7,342 nucleotides of DNA, taken from NCBI GenBank assembly GCA_021787175.1, contig JAJYMF010000271.1, forward strand, positions 1 through 7,342, in the 5' to 3' direction. Each line of letters starts with the position of its first letter. The first letter of the stretch is position 1. This document shows, in pieces, positions 1 to 6,009 of the stretch. Origin of the DNA: Pseudomonadota bacterium (GTDB lineage: Bacteria; Pseudomonadota; Gammaproteobacteria; Xanthomonadales; Rhodanobacteraceae). The notes under the pieces are model-generated. The model saw nothing but the letters and a program-made list of their open reading frames with translations, had not been told where the DNA came from and searched no databases. The position numbers were made by a program, and so were the translations under genes.

Positions 1-558
<558 letters not shown>

Positions 559-598
559 GCTGACTGGTACCCGCGCTCTCTGCGTGCGTCGCGACGAT

Positions 599-627
599 AG
601 CATACCGCCCGAAACCCGCTGCGCAAA
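599..627 (-). promoter_or_regulatory. candidate sigma70-type promoter for clpX
   Basis: In the clpP-clpX gap the minus strand reads TTTGCG (622-627), a 17-bp spacer, then TATGCT (599-604). The -10 matches the consensus at 4 of 6 positions and the -35 at 3 of 6. The start codon is about 40 bp further on. A separate clpX promoter is plausible because no clear terminator or coupling joins the two genes, but this rests on a weak motif match only. Confidence 0.3.
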
Positions 628-661
628 CGGGCCGGGCCAGCGGGTCACGAAATGAAAGGAA

Positions 662-1297
662 TCAGGCGGTCTTGACGGTTTCCAGCGGCCGCCGCTCGAA
701 CACGGAGTCGATCAGGCCGTAGGCCTTGGCGTCTTCGGCGCTCATGAAATAGTCGCGCTCGACGTCGCGTTCGATCTTGTCGACCGGCTGCCCGGTGTTG
801 CGGGCCAGGGCGTCATTGAGGCGCTGGCGCAGGTACAGGATTTCCTTGGCCTGGATCGCGATGTCGCTGGCCTGGCCCTGGGTGCCGCCGGAAGGCTGAT
901 GGATCATTACCCGCGAGTTGGGCAGCGCATAGCGCTTGCCCCTGGCGCCGGCTGCCAGCAGGAACGCGCCCATGCTCGCCGCCTGACCGATGCACATGGT
1001 GCTGACGTCGGGCTTGAGGAACTGCATGGTGTCGTAGATCGCCAGTCCCGCAGTCACCGATCCGCCCGGGCTGTTGATGTACAGGCTGATGTCCTTGTCC
1101 GGATTTTCGGATTCGAGGAACAGCAGCTGCGCCACCACCACGTTGGCCATGAAGTCGTCGATCGGGCCGACCAGGAACACCAGCCGCTCTTTCAGCAGGC
1201 GCGAGTAGATGTCGTAAGCGCGCTCGCCGCGAGCGGTCTGCTCCACCACCATCGGCACCAGGTTCAGGCCCTGTGCCGGCTGCACGATCTTGGACAT
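662..1297 (-). CDS. clpP: ATP-dependent Clp protease proteolytic subunit ClpP
   Basis: ClpP is the serine peptidase that forms a double-heptamer barrel and degrades proteins fed to it by ClpX or ClpA. The 211 residues match the usual length of about 200. The catalytic triad is visible: Ser108 in IGQAASMGA, His133 in MIHQPSGG and Asp182 in ERDYFMS, each three below the E. coli numbering (111, 136, 185). The hallmark INSPGGSV lies at 74-81. The first dozen or so residues precede the conserved LVPMVVEQT and probably form the short propeptide removed by self-processing. A good Shine-Dalgarno GAGGA (1306-1310) sits 8 bp before the ATG and fixes the start. The gene lies downstream of tig, separated by a repeat element, and upstream of clpX. 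Identification is certain. Confidence 0.99.
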   Translation of the reverse strand: MSKIVQPAQGLNLVPMVVEQTARGERAYDIYSRLLKERLVFLVGPIDDFMANVVVAQLLFLESENPDKDISLYINSPGGSVTAGLAIYDTMQFLKPDVSTMCIGQAASMGAFLLAAGARGKRYALPNSRVMIHQPSGGTQGQASDIAIQAKEILYLRQRLNDALARNTGQPVDKIERDVERDYFMSAEDAKAYGLIDSVFERRPLETVKTA

Positions 1298-1326
1298 GCG
1301 CTATTTCCTCGGGTGACGCCGCTTAG

Positions 1327-1386
1327 GGAACCTCTGAACAAGCCTATCCATGGCTTGAGGAAGGTCTGAACTTGTTCAGACCTTCC
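1327..1386. mobile_element. 60-bp MITE-like mini-element with IS5-type ends
   Basis: The left end (plus strand, 1327-1342) reads GGAACCTCTGAACAAG and the right end (minus strand, 1386-1371) reads GGAAGGTCTGAACAAG; they agree at 14 of 16 positions as terminal inverted repeats. From memory, the E. coli IS5 end is GGAAGGTGCGAACAAG, which matches the right end at 14 of 16 positions. The flanks TTAG (1323-1326) and TTAA (1387-1390) both fit the YTAR target of IS5-group elements, although they are not an exact duplication. Inside is a further end-like copy (1359-1374), so three end motifs are packed together. There is no coding capacity; movement would need a transposase in trans. It could equally be a remnant or a REP-like palindrome with chance similarity. 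Confidence 0.5.
1359..1386. repeat. perfect 12-bp-stem palindrome at the tig 3' end
   Basis: Positions 1359-1370 (GGAAGGTCTGAA) and 1375-1386 (TTCAGACCTTCC) are perfect complements around a 4-base loop, and A1358-T1387 extends the stem. In the tig transcript the hairpin starts immediately after the UAA stop codon. The bases that follow on the minus strand are TCAAGCC, with no T-run, so it does not look like an intrinsic terminator. It may protect the tig mRNA 3' end or set the tig/clpP expression ratio (inference). A second small hairpin, CAAGCC/GGCTTG, lies alongside at 1339-1357. Confidence 0.85.
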
Positions 1387-2682
1387 TTAACCCGCGCGGC
1401 CCGGTCGCAACAGTTCGTCAAAGCTCATCGTCTTGTCGACGACGCGGGCGTGTTCGGCCACCCACTCCGCGACCTGATCCTCGAGCACACGGTTGCGCAA
1501 TCCCTCCATCAACTGGGGATCGTTGCGGTAGAGTTCAACCACCCGCTGCGGTTCTTCGTAGGTCGAGGCAATCGCCGCGAGCATCTCGGCGACGCGCTTG
1601 CCATCCGCGGTGATGTTGTTGCGCCGGGCGATTTCGCCCATCAACAGCGCTGCCGCGACGCGCAGGCGCGCCGGCGCGTGCGCCGCAACGACCATCTCGG
1701 CGGCCGGCTCGCTGCCCTGCGGCAGCCCCATGCGGGCAATGGCCTGCGCCTCGGCTTCGACCATCACCTTCGGCAGGTCCAGCCCCGGATAGGCGGCGGC
1801 GAGCTTCTGCGCCACCTCGCCCTTCAGGCGCGCCAGCAGCGCGCCGCGCAGTTCGCGCTCCAGATTGGCGCGGACTTCGGAACGGAACTTCGCGAGTTCG
1901 CCATCGATGATGCCGAAGCCGCGGATGAAGTCGGCGTCGATCTCCGGCAGCATCGGCTCGCGCACCTCGGCGATACTCAGCCGCACCTGCGCCAACTTGC
2001 CGGCCAGCGCGGGGTTGCGGAATTCGGACGGAAAGGCAACGTCGAGCTCGAGCGTCGCGCCGACTCCGTGGCCCAGCATCGCGGCGTCCATCTCCTGCAT
2101 CAGGCTGCCGCTGCCGAGCACGCTGCCGGCGCGTTCGCTGCCCTGCTCGGGATAGCGCCCTTCGCTGGTCTGTGCAGAGTAGTCGAAAGCGACGAAGTCG
2201 CCTTCGCGCGCCACGCGCTCGACCGGCTGGAAGCGGCGACGCTGCTGGCGCAGGGTCTCGATCATGTGATCGACGTCGGCATCCGTAGCCTCGGCGCGAA
2301 CGCGCTCGATTTCCAGCACGGAGACGTCCACCACCGGCAGTTCGGGCATCACCTCGAAGGTCGCGGTGTAGGCGATCTCGCCGCCCTCGGGCGCGCCGGA
2401 GGTGCTGATCGAGGGATTGGCGACCGGACGCAGCTGATACTGCGTCGCGGCTTCCTCGAAGGTCTTGCCGATCAGCTCGGACAGTGCCTCACCGCGGACC
2501 TGCGCGCCGAAGCGCTGCTCGATCACCTTCGGAGGCACCTTGCCGGGGCGAAAGCCGTTCAGGCGCACGGTACGGCCCAGCTCGGCCATGCGCTGGCGCA
2601 CCTGCGTATCCAGACGCACGGCGGGGAACCGGACGGTCAGCCGGCGCTCGAGGGCGCCCACGTTTTCAACTGAAGCGTGCAT
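1387..2682 (-). CDS. tig: trigger factor (ribosome-associated chaperone and peptidyl-prolyl isomerase)
   Basis: Trigger factor docks on ribosomal protein L23 at the exit tunnel and shields nascent chains. The product is 431 residues, essentially the E. coli length. The N-terminal ribosome-binding domain begins MHASVENVGALERR and carries the signature GFRPGKVP at 43-50. An FKBP-like isomerase domain occupies about 155-245 (REGDFVAFDYSA, then LGSGSLMQEMDAAMLGH). A helical chaperone domain fills the rest. The frame is open 14 codons further upstream, but the start at 2682 matches the family N-terminus and has AGGAG (2688-2692) five bases before it. The TAA stop abuts the palindromic element at 1327-1386. 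The tRNA cluster lies immediately upstream with no visible terminator, and clpP and clpX follow, a conserved gammaproteobacterial order. Confidence 0.98.
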   Translation of the reverse strand: MHASVENVGALERRLTVRFPAVRLDTQVRQRMAELGRTVRLNGFRPGKVPPKVIEQRFGAQVRGEALSELIGKTFEEAATQYQLRPVANPSISTSGAPEGGEIAYTATFEVMPELPVVDVSVLEIERVRAEATDADVDHMIETLRQQRRRFQPVERVAREGDFVAFDYSAQTSEGRYPEQGSERAGSVLGSGSLMQEMDAAMLGHGVGATLELDVAFPSEFRNPALAGKLAQVRLSIAEVREPMLPEIDADFIRGFGIIDGELAKFRSEVRANLERELRGALLARLKGEVAQKLAAAYPGLDLPKVMVEAEAQAIARMGLPQGSEPAAEMVVAAHAPARLRVAAALLMGEIARRNNITADGKRVAEMLAAIASTYEEPQRVVELYRNDPQLMEGLRNRVLEDQVAEWVAEHARVVDKTMSFDELLRPGRAG

Positions 2683-2687
2683 GCATA

Positions 2688-2692
2688 CTCCT
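2688..2692 (-). promoter_or_regulatory. ribosome binding site of tig
   Basis: The minus strand reads AGGAG here, five bases upstream of the ATG at 2682-2680. It supports this start over the in-frame upstream codons. A short inverted repeat (CCGCA 2703-2707 with TGCGG 2713-2717) lies just upstream in the 49-bp gap after tRNA-Leu and has no T-run. Confidence 0.75.
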
Positions 2693-2731
2693 GCCTGCGC
2701 CACCGCAACGCGTGCGGCAGTCACATTACTA

Positions 2732-2816
2732 TGGTGCGAAAGGAGAGACTCGAACTCTCACGGGTTACCCCACTGGAACCTAAATCCAGCGCGTCTACCA
2801 GTTCCGCCACTTTCGC
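2732..2816 (-). tRNA. tRNA-Leu (anticodon UAG)
   Basis: The acceptor stem pairs GCGAAAG with CTTTCGC, followed by discriminator A and an encoded CCA (2732-2734). The anticodon loop TTTAGGT is held by CTGGA/TCCAG and gives anticodon TAG. The long variable arm (TGGGGTAACCCGTG region) is typical of the class II tRNA-Leu. The T-arm GAGAG-TTCGAGT-CTCTC is intact. It reads CUN leucine codons. It is the last of the five-tRNA cluster, with 59 bp to tRNA-Lys and 49 bp to the tig start. Confidence 0.97.
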
Positions 2817-2875
2817 CAAACCGGCCACCGCCGGAACGCCTTCGGGGAACATCGCGAGAGCCGTGCAAACGGAGG

Positions 2876-2951
2876 TGGTGGGCCGTCTAGGACTCGAACC
2901 TAGAACCTACGGATTAAGAGTCCGCTGCTCTACCAATTGAGCTAACGGCCC
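2876..2951 (-). tRNA. tRNA-Lys (anticodon CUU)
   Basis: This is a standard 76-nt cloverleaf including the encoded CCA. The acceptor pairs GGGCCGT with ACGGCCC. The anticodon loop CTCTTAA between GCGGA and TCCGT gives CTT, and the T-arm is CTAGG-TTCGAGT-CCTAG. The anticodon reads AAG, the lysine codon expected to dominate in GC-rich DNA. It lies 20 bp from tRNA-His. Confidence 0.97.
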
Positions 2952-2971
2952 ACGTTGTCATTGTACTGAGC

Positions 2972-3049
2972 TGGGGTGGACGATGGGACTCGAACCCACG
3001 ACACCCGGAATCACAATCCGGTACTCTAACCAGCTGAGCTACGCCCACC
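2972..3049 (-). tRNA. tRNA-His (anticodon GUG)
   Basis: The anticodon loop TTGTGAT between CCGGA and TCCGG gives GTG. The acceptor GTGGGCG pairs with CGTCCAC (one G-U pair). An extra 5' base G-1 (complement of C3049) faces C73, the hallmark identity element for histidyl-tRNA synthetase; both are counted in these coordinates. CCA is encoded at 2972-2974. The 5' neighbour tRNA-Arg is only 12 bp away. Confidence 0.97.
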
Positions 3050-3061
3050 ATCAAACGTTAG

Positions 3062-3135
3062 CGCGCCCGACAGGACTCGAACCTGCAACCGCCGGCTTAG
3101 AAGGCCGGTGCTCTATCCGGTTGAGCTACAGGCGC
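3062..3135 (-). tRNA. tRNA-Arg (anticodon UCU), no encoded CCA
   Basis: The acceptor GCGCCTG pairs with CGGGCGC (one U-G pair), followed by discriminator G. The anticodon loop CTTCTAA between CCGGC and GCCGG gives TCT, which reads AGA and AGG, rare codons in GC-rich genomes. The T-arm CAGG-TTCGAGT-CCTG is intact. After the discriminator the minus strand reads CTA, not CCA, so the CCA end must be made by tRNA nucleotidyltransferase. The other four tRNA genes here encode CCA. The fold is otherwise sound, so this is a working gene rather than a pseudogene. Confidence 0.95.
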
Positions 3136-3154
3136 AGACACAGCGAACGCGCTT

Positions 3155-3231
3155 TGGTCGGGGCAGAGGGATTCGAACCCCCGACATCCAGCTCCCAAAG
3201 CTGGCGCTCTACCAGGCTGAGCTATACCCCG
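3155..3231 (-). tRNA. tRNA-Pro (anticodon UGG)
   Basis: The anticodon loop TTTGGGA between CCAGC and GCTGG gives TGG. The acceptor CGGGGTA pairs with TGCCCCG, with the C1-G72 pair typical of proline tRNAs, then discriminator A and encoded CCA (3155-3157). The T-arm GGGGG-TTCGAAT-CCCTC is intact, allowing one wobble. It is the first tRNA of the cluster in transcription order, so the cluster promoter should lie just above position 3231. Confidence 0.97.
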
Positions 3232-3247
3232 ACGTTTCCGACCCTCG

Positions 3248-3276
3248 GCAATACAGCGTCCCGAAGAAACGGAATG
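3248..3276 (-). promoter_or_regulatory. possible promoter of the tRNA-tig cluster
   Basis: Sixteen bases upstream of tRNA-Pro the minus strand reads TATTGC (3248-3253), followed by a G-rich CGAGGG discriminator of the kind seen at stable-RNA promoters. The -35 position at 17 bp (3271-3276, CATTCC) is poor. Location and discriminator favour a promoter here, but the hexamers do not prove it. Confidence 0.2.
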
Positions 3277-3405
3277 GTACGGTTGCCCCCGTGCAGCGTC
3301 AATCGGTCGAGACCTGTGGACTTCGCGCGCGCCGGCATCCGGCCCGGCGCAACGCATGCGAAACGAGCCCGTCATGGTGCCCGCACGGGCCGACTCCGTC
3401 AAGCA

Positions 3406-3431
3406 CAACGGTATCGACCGCCGTACCGTTG
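3406..3431. other. stem-loop in the moaE to tRNA-Pro spacer
   Basis: CAACGGTA (3406-3413) and TACCGTTG (3424-3431) form an 8-bp stem with a 10-base loop, about 40 bp downstream of the moaE stop. The minus strand continues TGCTTGACGG with no T-run, so it could mark the 3' end of the moa transcript only as a stabilising or Rho-assisted structure. The rest of the 238-bp spacer (3232-3469) shows no gene I can support. Confidence 0.35.
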
Positions 3432-3469
3432 CGCGAAGCAAACAGCACCCCCTGTCCGTGGCCGGCAAC

Positions 3470-3901
3470 TCAGCCGCGCGGCGTGCCGTCGGGATGCAGC
3501 CAACCCGAATCACCGTCGGCGTAGTGCTCGTTTTTCCAGATCGGCACGCGCCGCTTGATCTCGTCGATGATCCAGCGGCAGGCGGAGAACGCGGCATCGC
3601 GATGTCCCGCGCTGACGCCGACCCACACTGCGCAGTCGCCCAGCGCAAGATCGCCGACGCGATGCACGCAGCGTGCATCGAGCACGGCAAACCGCTGCAG
3701 CGCCTCGTCGAGAATCGCCTCGCCCTCGCTGGCGGCCAATGGTGCGTAGGCCTGGTAGGTCAGCGCGCGCACATCGCGGCCGTCATTGCGCTCGCGAACG
3801 CAGCCGGCGAAGCTGACCGTTGCGCCGGCCGCGTGCGACTTCAGCGAACGCTCGAGAGCGGCGCTGTCGATCGACTGGTCGCTGAGCGCGAACCGATTCA
3901 T
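3470..3901 (-). CDS. moaE: molybdopterin synthase catalytic (large) subunit MoaE
   Basis: MoaE with thiocarboxylated MoaD forms molybdopterin synthase, which puts the two dithiolene sulfurs into cyclic pyranopterin monophosphate in the cytoplasm. The 143 residues are close to the E. coli 150. Recognisable parts are GATVSFAGCVRERN (27-39, conserved Arg36), VGVSAGHRDAAF (94-105, His100-Arg101) and the active-site stretch IKRRVPIWKNE (115-125), in which Lys116 and Lys123 match the E. coli catalytic lysines by context. The start at 3901 overlaps the moaD stop as ATGA; an in-frame upstream ATG at 3952 would run into moaD and lacks family similarity. No good Shine-Dalgarno is visible, which fits translational coupling. 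It is the last gene of the moa run. Confidence 0.96.
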   Translation of the reverse strand: MNRFALSDQSIDSAALERSLKSHAAGATVSFAGCVRERNDGRDVRALTYQAYAPLAASEGEAILDEALQRFAVLDARCVHRVGDLALGDCAVWVGVSAGHRDAAFSACRWIIDEIKRRVPIWKNEHYADGDSGWLHPDGTPRG

Positions 3902-4137
3902 CCGCCGGACACCGGCGGCAGCAAGGCGACTTCGTCGCCTTCGTTCAGGCATTGATCCCAGGACGCGAACACGCCGTTGATCGCGACCCGCAGATGGTGG
4001 CGCGCGAAGGGCAGCCGGTAGCGCACGGCGATCTCGTCAAAGAGCGCGGCGGCGTCGCCGCCGCCCGTCTGCATGGACTCGGCATCGCAACCGGTCGCCC
4101 CCGCCAGGGCGGCGAAATAGAGCACACGGATGTTCAT
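3898..4137 (-). CDS. moaD: molybdopterin synthase sulfur-carrier (small) subunit MoaD
   Basis: MoaD is a ubiquitin-fold sulfur carrier whose C-terminal glycine is adenylated by MoeB and then carries a thiocarboxylate into the MoaE active site. The product is 79 residues (E. coli 81). It begins MNIRVLYFAAL, typical of the family, has the INGVFAS and GDEVALLPPVSGG segments, and ends exactly in the obligatory Gly-Gly. The start at 4137 is preceded by GGGAG (4146-4150) with 8 bases of spacing. It overlaps moaC upstream and moaE downstream, each as ATGA. No moeB-like activating enzyme is in the window, so it must be encoded elsewhere. Confidence 0.96.
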   Translation of the reverse strand: MNIRVLYFAALAGATGCDAESMQTGGGDAAALFDEIAVRYRLPFARHHLRVAINGVFASWDQCLNEGDEVALLPPVSGG

Positions 4138-4634
4138 CGGCGCAGCTCCCGGCCGGCGCGGATCCGGCGCTTGCCGCCGGCCTTGTCGAGCAGGCGCACC
4201 GGCCCGATGACGATCGCATGGCTGAGCGCCTTGCACATGTCGTAAACCGCAAGCGCGGCCACCGTCGCGCCGGTCAGCGCCTCCATCTCGACGCCGGTCT
4301 TGTGCGTCACCGAAACCTCGCAGCGGATTGCCAGCTCGGTGTCACCGACGAACTCGGCGCTGATCACGCAGCGTTCGATCGCCAGCGGATGGCAGAACGG
4401 GATCAGTTCGTGGGTGCGCTTGACGGCCATGGTGCCGGCGATGATCGCGGTGTCCAGCACCGGACCCTTCGCCGCGCGCAGCCCGTTGGCGCGCAATGCG
4501 TCCGCCACCGCGGGCGGAAATTGCACCCTCGCCTCCGCGACTGCCGTGCGATGGGTGGCGCGCTTGGCACCCACATCCACCATGCGCGGGCGGCCGGAGA
4601 CGTCGAGGTGAGTGATCTTCGGGGGGTGCGCCAT
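4134..4634 (-). CDS. moaC: cyclic pyranopterin monophosphate synthase MoaC
   Basis: MoaC converts the MoaA product 3',8-cyclo-7,8-dihydroguanosine triphosphate into cyclic pyranopterin monophosphate. The 166 residues match the family (E. coli 161). The N-terminus THLDVSGRPRMVDV and the motifs LIPFCHPL (77-84, catalytic His82), KTGVEMEALT (112-121, Glu116 and Glu118) and YDMCKA (131-136, Asp132 and Lys135) are all present, as is Lys56, the counterpart of E. coli Lys51. The start at 4634 agrees with the family although no Shine-Dalgarno is seen; the ATG lies in a 12-bp palindrome (4628-4639). The frame remains open upstream to 5045, but that part is repeat DNA and moaA antisense-frame sequence, not a real extension. 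Confidence 0.97.
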   Translation of the reverse strand: MAHPPKITHLDVSGRPRMVDVGAKRATHRTAVAEARVQFPPAVADALRANGLRAAKGPVLDTAIIAGTMAVKRTHELIPFCHPLAIERCVISAEFVGDTELAIRCEVSVTHKTGVEMEALTGATVAALAVYDMCKALSHAIVIGPVRLLDKAGGKRRIRAGRELRR

Positions 4635-4776
4635 GGCGCCGATTGTGGCGCAGGGCGCCGGGTTGCGCGAGTCCGGACACGGCCATGCACGCCGCGGCGA
4701 TGGTGCTGCTCGCACCTTCCCCGGCGCTCGCCCTGCGGGCCGCTCGCGGCGTTCGGGCGCGCTCCTGCACGCCTCG

Positions 4777-4814
4777 TCATCGGCGCGCACGATGCCACTG
4801 GCATCGTGCAAACG
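4777..4814. repeat. 38-bp repeat, copy 1 (REP-like, with hairpin 4787-4809)
   Basis: The 38 bases are identical to 4921-4958, in the same orientation and 144 bp apart. The core is a perfect 10-bp stem, GCACGATGCC (4787-4796) with GGCATCGTGC (4800-4809), and a 3-base ACT loop. The identity continues for three more bases with one mismatch (CGC against TGC). There is no T-run on either strand after the stem, so terminator function is unlikely. Size, hairpin and clustering resemble bacterial REP sequences. Confidence 0.85.
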
Positions 4815-4816
4815 CG

Positions 4817-4839
4817 CATGCCGCGCTGCGCGCGGCATG
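4817..4839. repeat. hairpin with 10-bp stem between the two repeats
   Basis: CATGCCGCGC (4817-4826) pairs perfectly with GCGCGGCATG (4830-4839) around a 3-base TGC loop. The geometry (10-bp stem, 3-base loop) is the same as in the flanking 38-bp repeats, but the sequence is different. It starts two bases after repeat copy 1. Confidence 0.8.
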
Positions 4840-4895
4840 GCCAGACCGAACCCGGCGGCGGACTCACACATCCATGTGCTCGTCTCGCCGCCCCT

Positions 4896-4918
4896 GCCAT
4901 CGGCATCACGCCGATGGC
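4896..4918. repeat. hairpin with 9-bp stem beside repeat copy 2
   Basis: GCCATCGGC (4896-4904) pairs perfectly with GCCGATGGC (4910-4918) around ATCAC. It ends two bases before repeat copy 2. Its GCCGAT arm could also pair with the ATCGGC that opens each 38-bp repeat, so alternative folds are possible. Confidence 0.8.
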
Positions 4919-4920
4919 GT

Positions 4921-4958
4921 TCATCGGCGCGCACGATGCCACTGGCATCGTGCAAACG
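4921..4958. repeat. 38-bp repeat, copy 2 (REP-like, extended hairpin 4923-4965)
   Basis: This is an exact copy of 4777-4814. The core stem is 4931-4940 with 4944-4953. In this copy an outer stem, ATCGGC (4923-4928) with GCCGAT (4960-4965), can also form, leaving an uneven internal loop. The outer stem ends directly at the moaA stop codon (TGA, 4968-4966), so the structure would lie at the very 3' end of the moaA reading frame. Confidence 0.85.
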
Positions 4959-4965
4959 TGCCGAT

Positions 4966-6009
4966 TCACCCCCCCACGTGGTACATCTCGACGCGGTCGC
5001 GGGTGGTGCTGCGCAGCTCGGCGCGGCGTTCGCTGTAGCGGTCATCGCGCAGCGACCAGCGATCCGCGATCATCGCCGCCAGTGCCGTGTCGTCGTCGCC
5101 ACCCCGCAGCGGTTTGCGCAGATCGAAACCATCGCGTGCGAACAGGCAGGTGTAGAGCTGGCCATCGGCGGACAGCCGCGCGCGCGTGCAGTCGCCGCAG
5201 AACGGCGCGCTGACCGCACTGATGAAGCCGATCTCTCCAGCACCGTCGACGTAAGCATGGCGTTGTGCCACCTCGCCGCTATAGCCGGCGGCCAGCGCAC
5301 GCAGCGGCCAGTGCGCGGCGATGCGTGCATGCAGCTCGGCGCTGGGCACCACCCGCTCGGCGCGCCAATCGTTGAGCGTGCCGACATCCATGTATTCGAT
5401 GAAACGCACCACGTGGCCGCTGCCGCGAAAATGCGCGGCCAGACTCAGCACCTCGTCTTCGTTGACGCCGCGCATCACCACGCAGTTGATCTTGATCGTG
5501 CCGAAACCCGCACGTCCGGCGGCGGCGATGCCGGCAAGGACTTCCGCAACCTCGCCGCGATCGCCGGAGAGTCGGCGGAAAATAGCCGGATCGAGCGCAT
5601 CCAGACTGACCGTCAGGCGCCGCAGCCCGGCTGCGCGCAGCGACTCGGCTAGTCGCGGCAGCAGCACGCCGTTGGTGGTCAGCGCGAGATCCTCGACGCC
5701 GGGAATCGCGGCCAGCATGCCGACCAGCAGCGGCAGGTCGCGGCGCAGCAGCGGTTCGCCGCCGGTCAGGCGCAGCTTGCGCACGCCCAGTCCGACGAAC
5801 ACGCGCGCCAGCCGTTCGATCTCCTCGAACGAAAGCAGGTCCTGCCGCTGCAGGAAGGGATGGTGCTCGGGATACTGATCCGCAGGCATGCAGTACGGGC
5901 AGCGGAAATTGCAGCGGTCCAGCACCGAGATGCGCAGATCGCACAGCGGACGGCCGCGCGCGTCGGCAGCGGCACGGACCCGCACCGGCGTCGGCAGCGG
6001 CGCACGCAT
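4966..6009 (-). CDS. moaA: GTP 3',8-cyclase MoaA (radical SAM)
   Basis: MoaA uses S-adenosylmethionine and two 4Fe-4S clusters to cyclise GTP, the first step of molybdenum cofactor synthesis. The 347-residue product has the radical-SAM motif at Cys33, Cys37, Cys40 (CNFRCPYC), GGEP at 83-86, SLDALDP at 135-141 and FIEYMDVG at 203-210. The second cluster is bound by Cys271, Cys274 and Cys288 (CGDC, then YTC). The protein ends in the conserved Gly-Gly. The ATG at 6009 shares its A with the TGA of the upstream hydrolase (TGATG) and has GGAGG (6017-6021) at 7 bases. The frame stays open far upstream, but that is only the hydrolase gene read out of frame. moaC follows after a repeat-filled gap. No molybdenum cofactor riboswitch could precede it directly because the upstream gene overlaps. 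Confidence 0.98.
   Translation of the reverse strand: MRAPLPTPVRVRAAADARGRPLCDLRISVLDRCNFRCPYCMPADQYPEHHPFLQRQDLLSFEEIERLARVFVGLGVRKLRLTGGEPLLRRDLPLLVGMLAAIPGVEDLALTTNGVLLPRLAESLRAAGLRRLTVSLDALDPAIFRRLSGDRGEVAEVLAGIAAAGRAGFGTIKINCVVMRGVNEDEVLSLAAHFRGSGHVVRFIEYMDVGTLNDWRAERVVPSAELHARIAAHWPLRALAAGYSGEVAQRHAYVDGAGEIGFISAVSAPFCGDCTRARLSADGQLYTCLFARDGFDLRKPLRGGDDDTALAAMIADRWSLRDDRYSERRAELRSTTRDRVEMYHVGG

Larger units (their letters stand above)
4635..4965. other. 331-bp gene-free gap between moaA and moaC packed with palindromes
   Basis: No open frame here resembles a protein family. The stretch holds four strong hairpins: two inside identical 38-bp repeats, and two unrelated ones at 4817-4839 and 4896-4918. 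The part next to moaC (4635-4776) shows no repeat; a CACAAT box 8 bases before the moaC ATG has no convincing -35 partner. The gap separates moaA from an otherwise tightly overlapping moaCDE. Confidence 0.8.

Noticed and set aside
1298..1358. A heat-shock (sigma32-type) promoter before clpP
   Set aside because: A CTTGTT resembling the -35 CTTGAA is present, but no CCCCAT-like -10 is found at the proper distance.
1359..1386. Rho-independent terminator for tig
   Set aside because: The stem is strong, but the following minus-strand bases are TCAAGCC rather than a T-run.
1372..2673. A long plus-strand open frame of 433 codons opposite tig
   Set aside because: It is the antisense of a certain trigger factor gene, has histidine- and arginine-rich composition typical of GC-rich shadow frames, and shows no recognisable motif.
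3097..3690. Open frames crossing the tRNA cluster and the moaE end (for example 3097-3690 minus, 2983-3558 plus)
   Set aside because: They translate tRNA genes and spacer DNA; repeated peptides such as GLEPTT and VAQPDRAPAF are familiar products of mistranslated tRNA T-arms.
4777..4958. A CRISPR-like array
   Set aside because: There are only two repeat copies, 144 bp apart, with further hairpins in the interval and no cas genes. Spacing and number do not fit an array.
4134..5045. A 303-residue open frame that extends moaC upstream through the repeats into moaA
   Set aside because: MoaC similarity starts exactly at the methionine at 4634. The extra part translates the repeats (spaced 144 bp, a multiple of three, hence no frame change) and then moaA in another frame. 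Open frames are common by chance at this GC content.
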